Assembly: GCA_942492935.1 (NCBI GenBank)
Contig: OW818654.1
Coordinates: forward strand, 4,340,001 to 4,404,000
Reading direction: 5' to 3'
Origin: JANJUO01 sp942492935
GTDB taxonomy: Bacteria; Bacteroidota; Ignavibacteria; Kapaibacteriales; UBA2268
Length of the DNA stretch: 64,000 nucleotides
Both the position numbers and the translations under genes were made by a program. Numbering within the stretch: position 1 is the first letter of the stretch; each line of letters begins with the position of its first letter. Shown piece by piece: positions 33,759 to 43,259 of the stretch. The notes under the pieces are model-generated. The model worked only from the letters and a program-made list of their open reading frames with translations. It did not search any database and was not told the origin of the DNA.

Positions 33759-36700
33759 ATGAATAAATTGAAGTTCTTTCTTATAGTTGCAGTTATTTTA
33801 TCTGCAAAATTGTTTGCTTCTGATTATGAAGTAATTAACAAAAAAAATGGTTTTATTTTGAAAATCAATCAAATTGATTACAAACTAAATGAAAACCAAT
33901 TTAAAGTTGATGGATTTTCAGGCAATAGCTACAGTTTTGAAGCCGATTCAAATTTTCAAATTCTTTCATTCATTTTTGCCTATCCAAATGATTTCAATAT
34001 TAAAGTAAATCAAACATTTTATGATGCTAAAAAATATGATGGAAATTATTTAAAAGATTCACCTAATTTAATAAATACATTTAAATCTGGAAATAATCGA
34101 ACTATTCCAACAGCATTTATTCAAATATTCCCTTACAAATTTTCAGCTATACAAGGTACGATTCAGTTGCTAAAATCAATTGAAATTGATATAACTTTTG
34201 ATTCTGATGTTTCAGCAAAGCCGTTTTCTAATTTAACAAAAAGAGAATTTTCATTTTTTGATAATTATCTAAATTCGAATCAAATTGAGTTTCTGCGAAT
34301 TAATAATAACATAGATATATCTTTGCAAAATAATAATAAGTGGTATTATCCAAATAAAGAATATATCAAGATTGAAACAGTAAATGACGGCGTAGCTTGT
34401 GTGAAAATGAGTGATGTTTTTAAAATTTTACCGAATTGGAAGGGTAGAAATTCTAATTCATTAACCATATTCGACAATGGCAAAATGATACCAATTTATA
34501 TAAAAAATGATAATGGTACGCTTGACGATAATGATGAAGTTTATTTCTATGGCAGTAGAGCTTATGGCGATACGACTTATTATGAAAATTATACAAATAA
34601 AAAATCTTATTATTTGACTTTTGATGATGCTGGTTCGGCACCTCGTCTTAATTTATTAGAAAAACCAACTGACCAATTAAAAATTATAAATAAAATCAAA
34701 ACTAAATATCATATTGAAAAAGATAGTATTTATTATGAAGGTGATAAATTTTGGAGCTTTCAGTTAATGTCAGAAACTACTCGTGGAGAGGGCTGGTATT
34801 GGAAAATAATAAATCCTGATATAAAAATCGGAGATTATTATATCAGAGATGATACTTTTCGTAATGATATTGTGATTACACCTTCACCCGACCAAGATGA
34901 TGAATTAAAAGTAACCTTTGGATATTACGGTCTTGAAGATACAGCAATGTGGAAAGGAACGAAACCTTATCCACCGGCTTATTATGAATTAGATTTGTCA
35001 TTAAATAATAATTTTTTAGCACGTGATGCATTTATCGGTTCAAAATATGGCTCGATGAATGGTATGATTAAATCCAAAAATTTATTCGCAGGAAATAATT
35101 TAGTTGAAGTCGTTACCAAACAATATGATATCAATACTAATGCACAAGCTGGTATTGATTATTTTGAAATTGAAGGAAATGTTAGCCCGTTTGCTTATAA
35201 AAGCAAGTTATATTTAGAAGATTCTTTTAATGAATCTGTGAAATTCAACGTAACAGGATTTTCTGAGAAAGATATAGTTATAATTGATACAGCTAAAAAT
35301 AGAATCTCTTTTAATACAGGAATTGCAGGTACTACAATTAGACTTGGGGCAAGTGGCGGCGTTAATCCTTTTGCAACTCTTGGAATTAATGATTCAATAG
35401 TATCGTCAAAGAAAATTGGTATGCATATATTGGTTATGAAAGATGTTAGCAAAAATATTTATGAATATCAGTATTTTGAAAATAATTTTTCAAATGCAAT
35501 TACATTCATTAATTCATTGCCAATAAATTCAATCATTACATTAGCATTCAACTCAACAGCTAATTTAACAAGTGATGTTAAAGATTTATTTATTTCACTT
35601 GGTGCAGAAAAAATTAAATCCTTAAATATAGGAAATGTTTACATTTTCTCTACACAAACAAATACAAAAAAAGTGTTTGAATTTATATCTGAAAATGATA
35701 TTGTTTCAATTGCAAATTTTATTGAAAATGAAAATGGACTAAGTTATCAAACAGAAATAAGTTTGAAAGCTGATGATTATAAATTATTTTTAAATTCAGC
35801 AGATTTTTATAATAGAACCATAATTGCTCCTGTTAATTATTCAGATTTGTATAAGGTGGAAAATCAAGCTGATGCAATATTTATCACTCATAACAAATTT
35901 ATTGATGAAGCAAAGAGATTAGCAAAATTCAGAGAAGAATCACAAAATATTAAAGTTGAAGTTGTTGATATAGAAGATATTTATAAAGAATTTGATTTTG
36001 GAAAAAAGTCACCAAATGCTATTAAGAATTTTCTAAAATATGCCTTGTATAACTGGCAAAGCCCAAAAATGACAGATGTTCTCTTGATTGGTGATGCTTG
36101 TTGGGATGCAAGAAATATAACTGGTAAATCAATTTCTACAGATTATGTACCTACTTTCGGTTATCCTGTAACTGATTTCTGGTACACTCTTTTAGATGAT
36201 TCAAACGACAAACTTCCTGATTGTAGTATTGGACGTCTTACAGTCGATACAAAAGATGATATTACCAATATTGTTGATAAGCTCATTGAATATGATACAA
36301 CTGAAGTACGTCCTTGGATGAAGGATATGCTTGGTATTGTTGGTGGATACGATGAGGGAGAAATTGGAAATTTTTACTGGTACACTCATGATTTGTTTAT
36401 TGGTATGTTTGGTGCATTCCCATTTTGTGGTAATACAACTTTCATAAGAAAGAACATTGAAGGTAGTACTTCAAATTTGCAAGCTAATGATATTATCAAC
36501 GAAATAAATAAAGGAAAATTTCTAACAGTTTATGTTGGACATGCATCAGCTGAAGTTTTTGATTTAGATGGATGGGAAGAAGAGTATTTTTCTAACAAAG
36601 GAAGATATAATATTTTAGCAACAGTATCCTGCAATACAGGTGCGTTTGCTGAACCAACATTTATGTATTCTCGAAACGAAAGGTATCTTAGAGCAAAGGA

Positions 36701-39629
36701 TAAAGGCATGATAGCTGCTTTAGGTTCAACCACAGCTGGTTATGTAGAAGCACATCTGGATTTGCTATATCTGATGACTAAAGATTTAAAAGATACATTA
36801 AAAGAAGAACGAAGTTTAGGCAGGTTATTATCTAATGCAAAGATATCGTTACCCCAGCTAAAATTAGGGCATAAATTGACAAACAATCATTATAATATGC
36901 TTGGTGACCCACTTACAAGATTAAGATTTGCTACAAAGCCAGATTTTTATCTCTTGAGTAATAATATTAAAATAGAAAATGAAGACCAAGGTACAAGTTT
37001 TAGTGAAGAAAACACAACTGCTAAAATTTCAAGTAATATTTACAATATTGGTTTTGGTACTGACCAAAGATTTTATATGTATTTGGTTCGGGAATTTGAA
37101 GGTGTAACCGATACGTTAAAGCATTTCGTTAGAGGGCTTTGCTATTCAGATGCATTTTCTTTTGATTTGCCAATTAGTGGTAAAACAGGCGTACATAAAT
37201 GTAAGTTAATTATTGACCCAGATAATTATGTATTAGAGGCAAATAAAAACAATAATATATATTCTTTTGAAATTAATGTTTATAAAAATGGATTGATTGT
37301 ATTAGACCCATCAGCAAATTCTAATATTGATTTAAAAAATAAATTGTTTAGATTTATAAATCCGATTGAGGAATCATATAAATTTGAATATGATTTTTAT
37401 ATTTATGAAAGAGCCGATACAAATTCTACGAAACTAATACATAGCTCTACTTTGAATAATAATGATAAGACAATTTCAATTTTTGAGAATTACATTGATT
37501 GGAATCCTAATGTTGAACTACAAGAAGGGAAACTTTATTATCTCGGGCATAAATTGACAAATACAGATTTGAATAAAGAAAGTTCTATACAATTTTTGCC
37601 ATTTTATGCTATTGATTTGAACATAAAAGATAACTTGACTATAGGAAAATTCAGTACAGAAGAACAATTCAAATCTTTTGAAATGAATAATTTTACTTTG
37701 CAAAATACAGATAATAAACCAAAAATCAAAATTTCTGACAATGCAAGAAAAGTATTTATTTCAGGTTTTTGTTGTGGAAATGCAACAAGATATCCACATG
37801 CAAAAATTATGGTGGGTGATTCAATTATCACAAATAATATTTATAATAAAGGATTCAATCTTGCTACAGTATCGGCTAAAGAAGAAAATAATGATTTTAA
37901 ATACAGATATTATTCCACTTATTCGAAATGGGGTATTTGGAGAGTTGATTCACAAGCATTGATGATGCTTGAATTTATGAGAGATTCAATTGCTGATGAC
38001 GAATATTTACTTGTTACAAATAATGAGTTTGGTTTTAGTTTGTTCATTATCAATTATATGGCTGGAACTTCACAAGCTAAAATGGGTACTTTAGACTCAC
38101 TCATTGATGCTTTTGAAATGTTTGGTGGAGTATTGCCAAAAACAATAAAACCATTAGTTGACCAGTATATCAAAACAGACGATGTTGAAAAAGACTATGA
38201 TGAATTTAGAACTGATTATATTTTCACTTATAATTTAATTGGTTGGAAGGGTGCAAAACCCGGAACTGTTTACGAGAAGCTGACACATAATCGCGATACT
38301 TTAGTACTGGAAGCACAAATCTTTAGATTTAGAGATAGTTCAAATATGATAACATCAGAGTTTGGTCCTGCAAAGAGTTGGAGCAAACTAAAGTTATTCG
38401 GAAATCTTGACTTTGACCAAGAAAACTCTAATTTGAAAATTTATGGCATAGATTTCAATGGAAATAAAGAAATTGTTTATGATGGAATAGTTCAGGAATC
38501 AATTGATTTGACAGATTTGAAAAATATTAAATATATTAATGCAGAATTGTCAATTAAAATTAATGATTATAGAATTGCTGAATTAGATAAATATAAAAAT
38601 TTTGAAATTACTGGAATCACAGCGGAATATGAAAGTTTGCCTGAATTAGCAGTTGTCAAAAATGATACTAAACTTTCGTTAAATAATGAACTTCGTGGTA
38701 CTGATACTGAAATATTCACCTCTGTACAAAATATTTCCCCAAGAGTTTCAGCTCCTGACACGGATTTGAAAATTAATGTAAAAAAAGGAGGGACGGATGA
38801 TGATATTAGAATGATTAAAACTGGTATTCTATTACCAAATGAAAAAAAGACATTCTCCCAATTAATCAAAACAGATAATCTTGATAATTTTAATACTATC
38901 GCAATTGATGCAGATAACTCAAATATATCATTAGAACAATATAAATTTAATAATAGTACACAAAAAACTCTCAATGTAATCAAGGACACAATCAAACCAA
39001 CAATAGAATTATTCATTGATGGTAAAAAGCATATTGATGGAGATTATATTCAAATACTACCTGAAATTGAAGTGAAATTATACGATAATTCACCTTTGTT
39101 GATAACTGATTCAAATAGTATTACTGTTAGATTAAATGGCTACATGCACCCATTCCAAAGAACTTTATCATGGAATTTTGAATCGTATAAGGATAATAGT
39201 AATTTAAAAGCAAAATTTGCATTTAAACCTGATACTATTCAATATGAAGATGTTTCTATCATTATTTACTTAAAAGATGCTGAGGGAAATAGAGATACTA
39301 TAAATTATTCAGCAAGAGTTACATTGCGTGGTGCCAAGATAAAAGATGTTTTAAATTACCCAAATCCATTTGTTGAAGGCACTACACTTGTATTGAATTA
39401 TTATGCACCTGCCAATTACGGTGAAGCAATTGTTGATATTTATGATTTTTCTGGTTATAAACATAATACATTAAATGCTGATTTGATGCTAGGCAAAAAT
39501 GAAATATATTGGGATGGCAAGGATAACGGTGGAAATTCTTTGCCTATCGGGTTATATTTTATGAGAATAACATATAAAGGTGATGTATATGTAGAACCAC
39601 AAATTCATAAAGTTATAAAAATGAATTAA
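33759..39629 (+). CDS. C25 (gingipain/PorU-type) peptidase, very large
   Basis: A 1956-residue secreted protein with signal peptide (MNKLKFFLIVAVILSAKLFA). A PorU-like beta-rich prodomain covers about 30-640. The C25 caspase-fold peptidase lies about 700-1090: DAIFITHNKFIDEAKRLAKFRE, then VLLIGDACWDARN, DCSIGRLTV, catalytic His928 in VYVGHAS and Cys958 in ATVSCNTGAFAEP. CARDB-like and other Ig-like domains follow (NNNIYSFEINVY). The end is a FlgD-Ig/T9SS tail (NYPNPFVEGTTLVLNYY, IYWDGKDNGGNSLPIGLYFMRI). PorU is the T9SS sortase, but at about 1150 residues it is far shorter; this could be the lineage's PorU or a gingipain-like cargo. Both catalytic residues are intact. Confidence 0.87.
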   Translation: MNKLKFFLIVAVILSAKLFASDYEVINKKNGFILKINQIDYKLNENQFKVDGFSGNSYSFEADSNFQILSFIFAYPNDFNIKVNQTFYDAKKYDGNYLKDSPNLINTFKSGNNRTIPTAFIQIFPYKFSAIQGTIQLLKSIEIDITFDSDVSAKPFSNLTKREFSFFDNYLNSNQIEFLRINNNIDISLQNNNKWYYPNKEYIKIETVNDGVACVKMSDVFKILPNWKGRNSNSLTIFDNGKMIPIYIKNDNGTLDDNDEVYFYGSRAYGDTTYYENYTNKKSYYLTFDDAGSAPRLNLLEKPTDQLKIINKIKTKYHIEKDSIYYEGDKFWSFQLMSETTRGEGWYWKIINPDIKIGDYYIRDDTFRNDIVITPSPDQDDELKVTFGYYGLEDTAMWKGTKPYPPAYYELDLSLNNNFLARDAFIGSKYGSMNGMIKSKNLFAGNNLVEVVTKQYDINTNAQAGIDYFEIEGNVSPFAYKSKLYLEDSFNESVKFNVTGFSEKDIVIIDTAKNRISFNTGIAGTTIRLGASGGVNPFATLGINDSIVSSKKIGMHILVMKDVSKNIYEYQYFENNFSNAITFINSLPINSIITLAFNSTANLTSDVKDLFISLGAEKIKSLNIGNVYIFSTQTNTKKVFEFISENDIVSIANFIENENGLSYQTEISLKADDYKLFLNSADFYNRTIIAPVNYSDLYKVENQADAIFITHNKFIDEAKRLAKFREESQNIKVEVVDIEDIYKEFDFGKKSPNAIKNFLKYALYNWQSPKMTDVLLIGDACWDARNITGKSISTDYVPTFGYPVTDFWYTLLDDSNDKLPDCSIGRLTVDTKDDITNIVDKLIEYDTTEVRPWMKDMLGIVGGYDEGEIGNFYWYTHDLFIGMFGAFPFCGNTTFIRKNIEGSTSNLQANDIINEINKGKFLTVYVGHASAEVFDLDGWEEEYFSNKGRYNILATVSCNTGAFAEPTFMYSRNERYLRAKDKGMIAALGSTTAGYVEAHLDLLYLMTKDLKDTLKEERSLGRLLSNAKISLPQLKLGHKLTNNHYNMLGDPLTRLRFATKPDFYLLSNNIKIENEDQGTSFSEENTTAKISSNIYNIGFGTDQRFYMYLVREFEGVTDTLKHFVRGLCYSDAFSFDLPISGKTGVHKCKLIIDPDNYVLEANKNNNIYSFEINVYKNGLIVLDPSANSNIDLKNKLFRFINPIEESYKFEYDFYIYERADTNSTKLIHSSTLNNNDKTISIFENYIDWNPNVELQEGKLYYLGHKLTNTDLNKESSIQFLPFYAIDLNIKDNLTIGKFSTEEQFKSFEMNNFTLQNTDNKPKIKISDNARKVFISGFCCGNATRYPHAKIMVGDSIITNNIYNKGFNLATVSAKEENNDFKYRYYSTYSKWGIWRVDSQALMMLEFMRDSIADDEYLLVTNNEFGFSLFIINYMAGTSQAKMGTLDSLIDAFEMFGGVLPKTIKPLVDQYIKTDDVEKDYDEFRTDYIFTYNLIGWKGAKPGTVYEKLTHNRDTLVLEAQIFRFRDSSNMITSEFGPAKSWSKLKLFGNLDFDQENSNLKIYGIDFNGNKEIVYDGIVQESIDLTDLKNIKYINAELSIKINDYRIAELDKYKNFEITGITAEYESLPELAVVKNDTKLSLNNELRGTDTEIFTSVQNISPRVSAPDTDLKINVKKGGTDDDIRMIKTGILLPNEKKTFSQLIKTDNLDNFNTIAIDADNSNISLEQYKFNNSTQKTLNVIKDTIKPTIELFIDGKKHIDGDYIQILPEIEVKLYDNSPLLITDSNSITVRLNGYMHPFQRTLSWNFESYKDNSNLKAKFAFKPDTIQYEDVSIIIYLKDAEGNRDTINYSARVTLRGAKIKDVLNYPNPFVEGTTLVLNYYAPANYGEAIVDIYDFSGYKHNTLNADLMLGKNEIYWDGKDNGGNSLPIGLYFMRITYKGDVYVEPQIHKVIKMN

Positions 39630-39721
39630 AAAAAATTGAAAATATTTATTAAACTGATACAATAAATATGACAATTATTCATTAATGTACTTTTGTTAAT
39701 TTTAGAATAATTGAGAAATAG

Positions 39722-40093
39722 ATGAAATATTTAGTAGTAGATGATTCGCCTACAATGAGAAGAGTTGTTATTAATTCTTTAGCAGTTCTTGGCATAACTG
39801 GAGTATTAGAAGCAGAAAATGGTGAAGAAGCATGGAGAAAACTTAAATCCTATAAAGTAGATTTTCTGATTACTGATTGGAATATGCCTGAGATGAATGG
39901 GTTAGAATTAACTCAATACATTAGAAGAGACCCACAATTGAGAGATTTACCAATACTGATGGTAACAACTAAGGGGAATAAAGAGGATATTGTAGCTGCA
40001 CTCAAAGCAAAAGTTAACAATTATGTTGTTAAACCATTTACTCCATCTGTACTAAAACAGAAAATTGATGCAGTACTTGAAAAATTACAGTAA
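39722..40093 (+). CDS. CheY-like single-domain response regulator
   Basis: A 123-residue stand-alone receiver: acidic pair D7-D8 (LVVDDSPTMRR), phospho-acceptor D52 (LITDWNMPEMNG), Thr82/83 and Lys104 (YVVKPFTP). The sequence is close to chemotaxis CheY, but no che or flagellar genes are nearby. Its gene follows the C25 peptidase by 92 bases on the same strand. The PorX/PorY two-component system controls T9SS genes in Porphyromonas, but PorX has a large extra domain missing here, so a regulatory link is only speculation. It could serve one of the orphan PAS kinases in the window. Confidence 0.9.
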   Translation: MKYLVVDDSPTMRRVVINSLAVLGITGVLEAENGEEAWRKLKSYKVDFLITDWNMPEMNGLELTQYIRRDPQLRDLPILMVTTKGNKEDIVAALKAKVNNYVVKPFTPSVLKQKIDAVLEKLQ

Positions 40094-40560
40094 TAAATTG
40101 GATTAATTATGATTTCTTTACTTTTTTTAGAATCAAATTCACTCTATTACAGCAAATTTAACTCTAAACTAATATGCTCAAGTTGGAGGTATTAACAACA
40201 ATTTGCTATTACTCATTACCTAAATGAAAAAATTCACTAGCAAATTACATCAAACTATTCTATAAAAAGTCAGATAATTGACGGTTAATAGTCTGTTGCT
40301 CAAGTAATCTTGAAATGCTCTTTCACTGGCTAAAGCCACTTGTTGCTTACAGAAACTGCAACACGTTCTTTTGCAACGTGAAAGATGATTAATTTTTTAC
40401 TTTATCAACAGACTGCTAAAAAAATCAAGAATTGAAATAAATATTTATGATTTCTTGGGTATTTACAAAAATCTGCTTAAATTACTATTGGAAATAGAAA
40501 TTTTTACGTAAATATTTTTTTTTAAAATTTACTATGGTTCATAAATTCAAGCAGGTAATT
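40094..40560. other. Intergenic region containing a MITE-like element
   Basis: About 465 bases without a gene. The first part (40094-40285) is AT-rich with nothing recognisable. The second MITE-like hairpin element occupies 40286-40419. The remainder before the lipoprotein gene (40420-40560) is AT-rich and presumably holds its promoter. Confidence 0.6.
40286..40419. repeat. MITE-like hairpin element, copy 2 (long form)
   Basis: A 134-base element with ends ttaatagtctgttgctcaa and the inverse gactgctaa-type right end. Inside are ggctaaagccac and a further stem made of gcaacacgttc and its inverse tgcaacgtgaaag. Compared with copy 1 at 25228 it has an extra internal segment of about 37 bases (acttgttgcttacagaaac onward). 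It looks like a non-coding element whose ends are kept. Confidence 0.75.
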
Positions 40561-41322
40561 ATGAAATACATATTTTTTATTTCACTTATAGCTCTGTCAT
40601 TCATGCTTACGAGCTGTCCTGATGAAGACCCAGTAAAGCTGGATCCTTGTGAAGGGAAGATGCCAGTAACGGCGGAGTTTACAATTAAGCAGGCAGTTTC
40701 TGATTTTACTAACGATACAATCAAATGGGTCGAAACAGATTCGGTTGTACAAGTTAATAGTGTAGTATTTGAAGCTGTTGGCAATTACGAAAGTTACGAA
40801 TGGCAATTAGGCGATGACCCAAAAATTAAAACAGGAAAAAAAATTTTTTATCGTTTTGAAGAACCTTATGGCAAATTAAAAATGCGATTGATTGTAAAAA
40901 ACAAACCTGATACCCTTTGCTTTCCAAATGATGATGGTGTTGATACTGTTAATAAATCATTTCATGTAATTAATTTTAATCAAATTGCGATAATAGGAGA
41001 TTATCTGGGATATGATACTGCTAACCCGAAGGAAACTTACATTGTAAAAATAAGATATGAAGAAGAAAGAGAAAGAGGTTTAATTATCTATAATGTTGAT
41101 AAAGGTGGTTACTATCCAGCAGATTGGGATGGTCCAAACATGAATTATAGTATAAGTAATTATTTAGTAATTTTTGATGCAGATGGAAATTTAAATTTTG
41201 ATTGTAAAAATCCCATAGGAAGTGCAGAATTGCAAAAAGATTGGAAAACTGTAATAATTGACTACATTGCTGGTGAATTACCTATAAGAACGAAACATAG
41301 ATTTATTGGAGTACGGCAATGA
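40561..41322 (+). CDS. Lipoprotein, unknown
   Basis: A 253-residue lipoprotein; the ATG at 40561 gives a signal ending FMLTSC with Cys at about residue 19, preferred over the ATG nine codons upstream. Residues 35-125 look like a PKD/Ig-type fold (VVFEAVGNYESYEWQLGDDPKIKTGKKIFYRF has the W.LGD....G PKD pattern). The rest is beta-rich with no recognised family (IAIIGDYLGYDTANPKETYIVKIRYEE). It overlaps the next gene by four bases (ATGA), so both should act together at the envelope. Confidence 0.7.
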   Translation: MKYIFFISLIALSFMLTSCPDEDPVKLDPCEGKMPVTAEFTIKQAVSDFTNDTIKWVETDSVVQVNSVVFEAVGNYESYEWQLGDDPKIKTGKKIFYRFEEPYGKLKMRLIVKNKPDTLCFPNDDGVDTVNKSFHVINFNQIAIIGDYLGYDTANPKETYIVKIRYEEERERGLIIYNVDKGGYYPADWDGPNMNYSISNYLVIFDADGNLNFDCKNPIGSAELQKDWKTVIIDYIAGELPIRTKHRFIGVRQ

Positions 41323-41903
41323 AATCTTTATTTTTTGTATTAATTTTAATACCGCAATTGTTTTTGTTTGCATTTCAAAATGATTCAATTCAATATAATG
41401 AATCAGAAAATGGTTCTGCGCGAATTAATGACAACTCAAAAAACTTTGCAATTACTGTAGGAATTGGAGGTTGTCATCAAAAAATAGATGGTTCAAATCA
41501 AATTAAAAATATATATGGTATTTGTTCATATTTATCAATTGAATCATTTTTTACTAAAAGTAATAGTTGGGCTTTGGGCTTAAACCATTTTTTTTATAAA
41601 CATTTTAATGATAAGACATTAATAGAAAATAGTGGTAACCTTATGTCTATAGTTTTAAAATATAATTTTGGAAATATTGATAATAATAATTATGTAATAT
41701 CTATTTATTTTGGTGGTTTACCTATTCCTCCATTAGGTATAGATGCTGGACTTGATTTTTCTTATCGTCTAAAAGGTGATTTATTTTTAAAAAGTGGAAT
41801 TCGGTATATTTCAAATATGGCAGGATTTATGTCTGTAAAGCCACTATTTGGGATAGATTACTCACCTACAATTCTAACATTAGGGCTATCTTATATTTTA
41901 TAA
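41319..41903 (+). CDS. Outer-membrane beta-barrel-like protein, unknown
   Basis: A 194-residue exported protein with signal peptide (LFFVLILIPQLFLFAFQ). The body alternates hydrophobic and polar residues in strands (FAITVGIGGCHQKIDG, SIYFGGLPIPPLGIDAGLDFSYRLKGDLFLKSGIRYIS) and ends with PTILTLGLSYIL, an aromatic-poor but barrel-like C-terminal strand. No family recognised. It is translationally coupled to the lipoprotein before it. Confidence 0.65.
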   Translation: MKSLFFVLILIPQLFLFAFQNDSIQYNESENGSARINDNSKNFAITVGIGGCHQKIDGSNQIKNIYGICSYLSIESFFTKSNSWALGLNHFFYKHFNDKTLIENSGNLMSIVLKYNFGNIDNNNYVISIYFGGLPIPPLGIDAGLDFSYRLKGDLFLKSGIRYISNMAGFMSVKPLFGIDYSPTILTLGLSYIL

Positions 41904-41909
41904 AAAAAG

Positions 41910-42175
41910 GAATGATTCTGCAACAGATTCAGAATGACGAACGAGAACCACGTCATTCCGAACGTAGTGAGGAATCCAATAATAATGATGAAAAGTCTGA
42001 AAAATATAACTGGATTTCTCACTTTGTTCGAAATGACATAAATATGTATCTTGTAATTCCCCATTTGATGCGGAATCTATGGATTTATAGATGTCCAACA
42101 CTTTCAAAGTGTTGGACATCTTCTTTAAAAATGACAGAAAATAGATTCTGAAACAAGTTCAGAATGACGACTAAT
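41910..42175. repeat. Single three-hairpin repeat unit with flanking fragments
   Basis: Holds cattccgaacgtagtgagg and tctcactttgttcgaaatgac fragments, then the main palindrome at 42089-42121 (arms agatgtccaacacttt, central c, reverse orientation). It ends with ttctgaaacaagttcagaat (hairpin i). A 79-codon open frame crosses this region, but it consists only of repeat sequence. The rest of the gap to 42373 is AT-rich with nothing recognisable. Confidence 0.82.
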
Positions 42176-42373
42176 GATACAGCCCCTGCTAAGTCTATTT
42201 AAATCAAGTATTTTAAATATCCTTGTTTGACAAATTATTACAAAACTTACCTGCTTTGCAACTACTAAGTAGAGTATTTGCTTTAAAATATTATTTAAAT
42301 TTTCGATTACAATTCAGTTTTTTTTGGTAATTTAGTTTTTTGAAGAATTGTAAAATTTAATTAAGAAATTTAT

Positions 42374-42757
42374 ATGCACGAAGTATCATTAACAAAATTA
42401 AGCATAATGAATGCTCAATTTTTTGCTTTCCATGGAGTAAAACCTGAAGAAAGAAAATTAGGTGGCAGATATGAAGTAGATTTGGAATTATTCTACGATG
42501 CCACTCAAGCAATCATTAATGACGATGTAAAAGATGCTGTTAATTATGAAGAAGCATTATTTTGCATTTCTGAAATAATAAATGGTGAAGATGAATACAA
42601 TCTAGTAGAAACTATTTGTAGCGAAATCTTGCACTTGATTATGGATAAATTTCCTACTGTTGAAATGGCTACTGTTCGTTTACGTAAATTTGCTGTTCCA
42701 ATGCAAGGAATTGTATCTTATATTGAAGCTGAGCAATCAATTGAACGAGATGAATAA
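42374..42757 (+). CDS. folB: Dihydroneopterin aldolase
   Basis: A 127-residue FolB, which converts 7,8-dihydroneopterin to 6-hydroxymethyl-dihydropterin and glycolaldehyde in folate synthesis. Characteristic segments are FFAFHGVKPEERKLGGRYEVDLELFYD, AVNYEEALFCISEII, FNLVET-like YNLVETICSEIL, and VRLRKFAVPMQG. It forms an octamer in the cytosol. It overlaps folK by eight bases, placing consecutive pathway steps in one transcript. Confidence 0.94.
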   Translation: MHEVSLTKLSIMNAQFFAFHGVKPEERKLGGRYEVDLELFYDATQAIINDDVKDAVNYEEALFCISEIINGEDEYNLVETICSEILHLIMDKFPTVEMATVRLRKFAVPMQGIVSYIEAEQSIERDE

Positions 42758-43259
42758 CGCAAAATCGAATTATGTTCTTTTTTCCCTCGGTTCCAATATT
42801 GGCAACAAAGTCAGTTCGTTAAATAGTGCTGTAGAAGCATTATTGTATGCTAATGTATTTTCAGATGTTAAAAAATCTTCGTATTACGAATCAGAACCTT
42901 ATGGGGAATTAAATCAGGATTGGTTTGTAAATATTGCAATTTCGGCTTATACAGATTATACTCCTGAATTACTTCTTGTAATGGTTAAGAATTTAGAATA
43001 TTTACTTGGAAGACAATTACGTGGTAGATGGCTTGAACGTGAAATCGATATAGATATTCTGTTGTATAATGATTTGATTTTAGAATCAAATAGTATTGTA
43101 ATACCACACCCACAAATGCACTTAAGAAAATTTGTACTATTACCATCTTGTGAAATTGCTGCAAATGTTATTCACCCAATTTTCAAATGCACAATACAAC
43201 AACTTTGTGATAGATGCGAAGATAATTCAATAGTTAGGAAAATTGAAATCCCATTATGA
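42750..43259 (+). CDS. folK: 2-amino-4-hydroxy-6-hydroxymethyldihydropteridine pyrophosphokinase
   Basis: A 169-residue HPPK, which transfers pyrophosphate from ATP to the pterin made by FolB. The motifs are clear: LFSLGSNIGNKVSSLNSAVEAL, SSYYESEPYGELNQDWFVNIAI, LGRQLRGRWLEREIDIDILLYND (with the two metal-binding Asp in DIDIL) and IPHPQMHLRKFVLLP. The ATG at 42750 gives the standard N-terminus and overlaps folB by eight bases. Its stop overlaps the dnaG start (ATGA). FolP is not in the window. Confidence 0.96.
   Translation: MNNAKSNYVLFSLGSNIGNKVSSLNSAVEALLYANVFSDVKKSSYYESEPYGELNQDWFVNIAISAYTDYTPELLLVMVKNLEYLLGRQLRGRWLEREIDIDILLYNDLILESNSIVIPHPQMHLRKFVLLPSCEIAANVIHPIFKCTIQQLCDRCEDNSIVRKIEIPL

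Noticed and set aside
38567..39016. 149-codon minus-strand frame
   Set aside because: Shadow within the C25 peptidase gene.
39722..40093. Chemotaxis operon
   Set aside because: Only a stand-alone receiver is present, with no cheA, cheW, mcp or flagellar genes.
41912..42151. Small open frame of 79 codons
   Set aside because: It is composed of intergenic repeat sequence (cattccgaacgtagtgagg, the 33-base palindrome) and has no protein-like composition.
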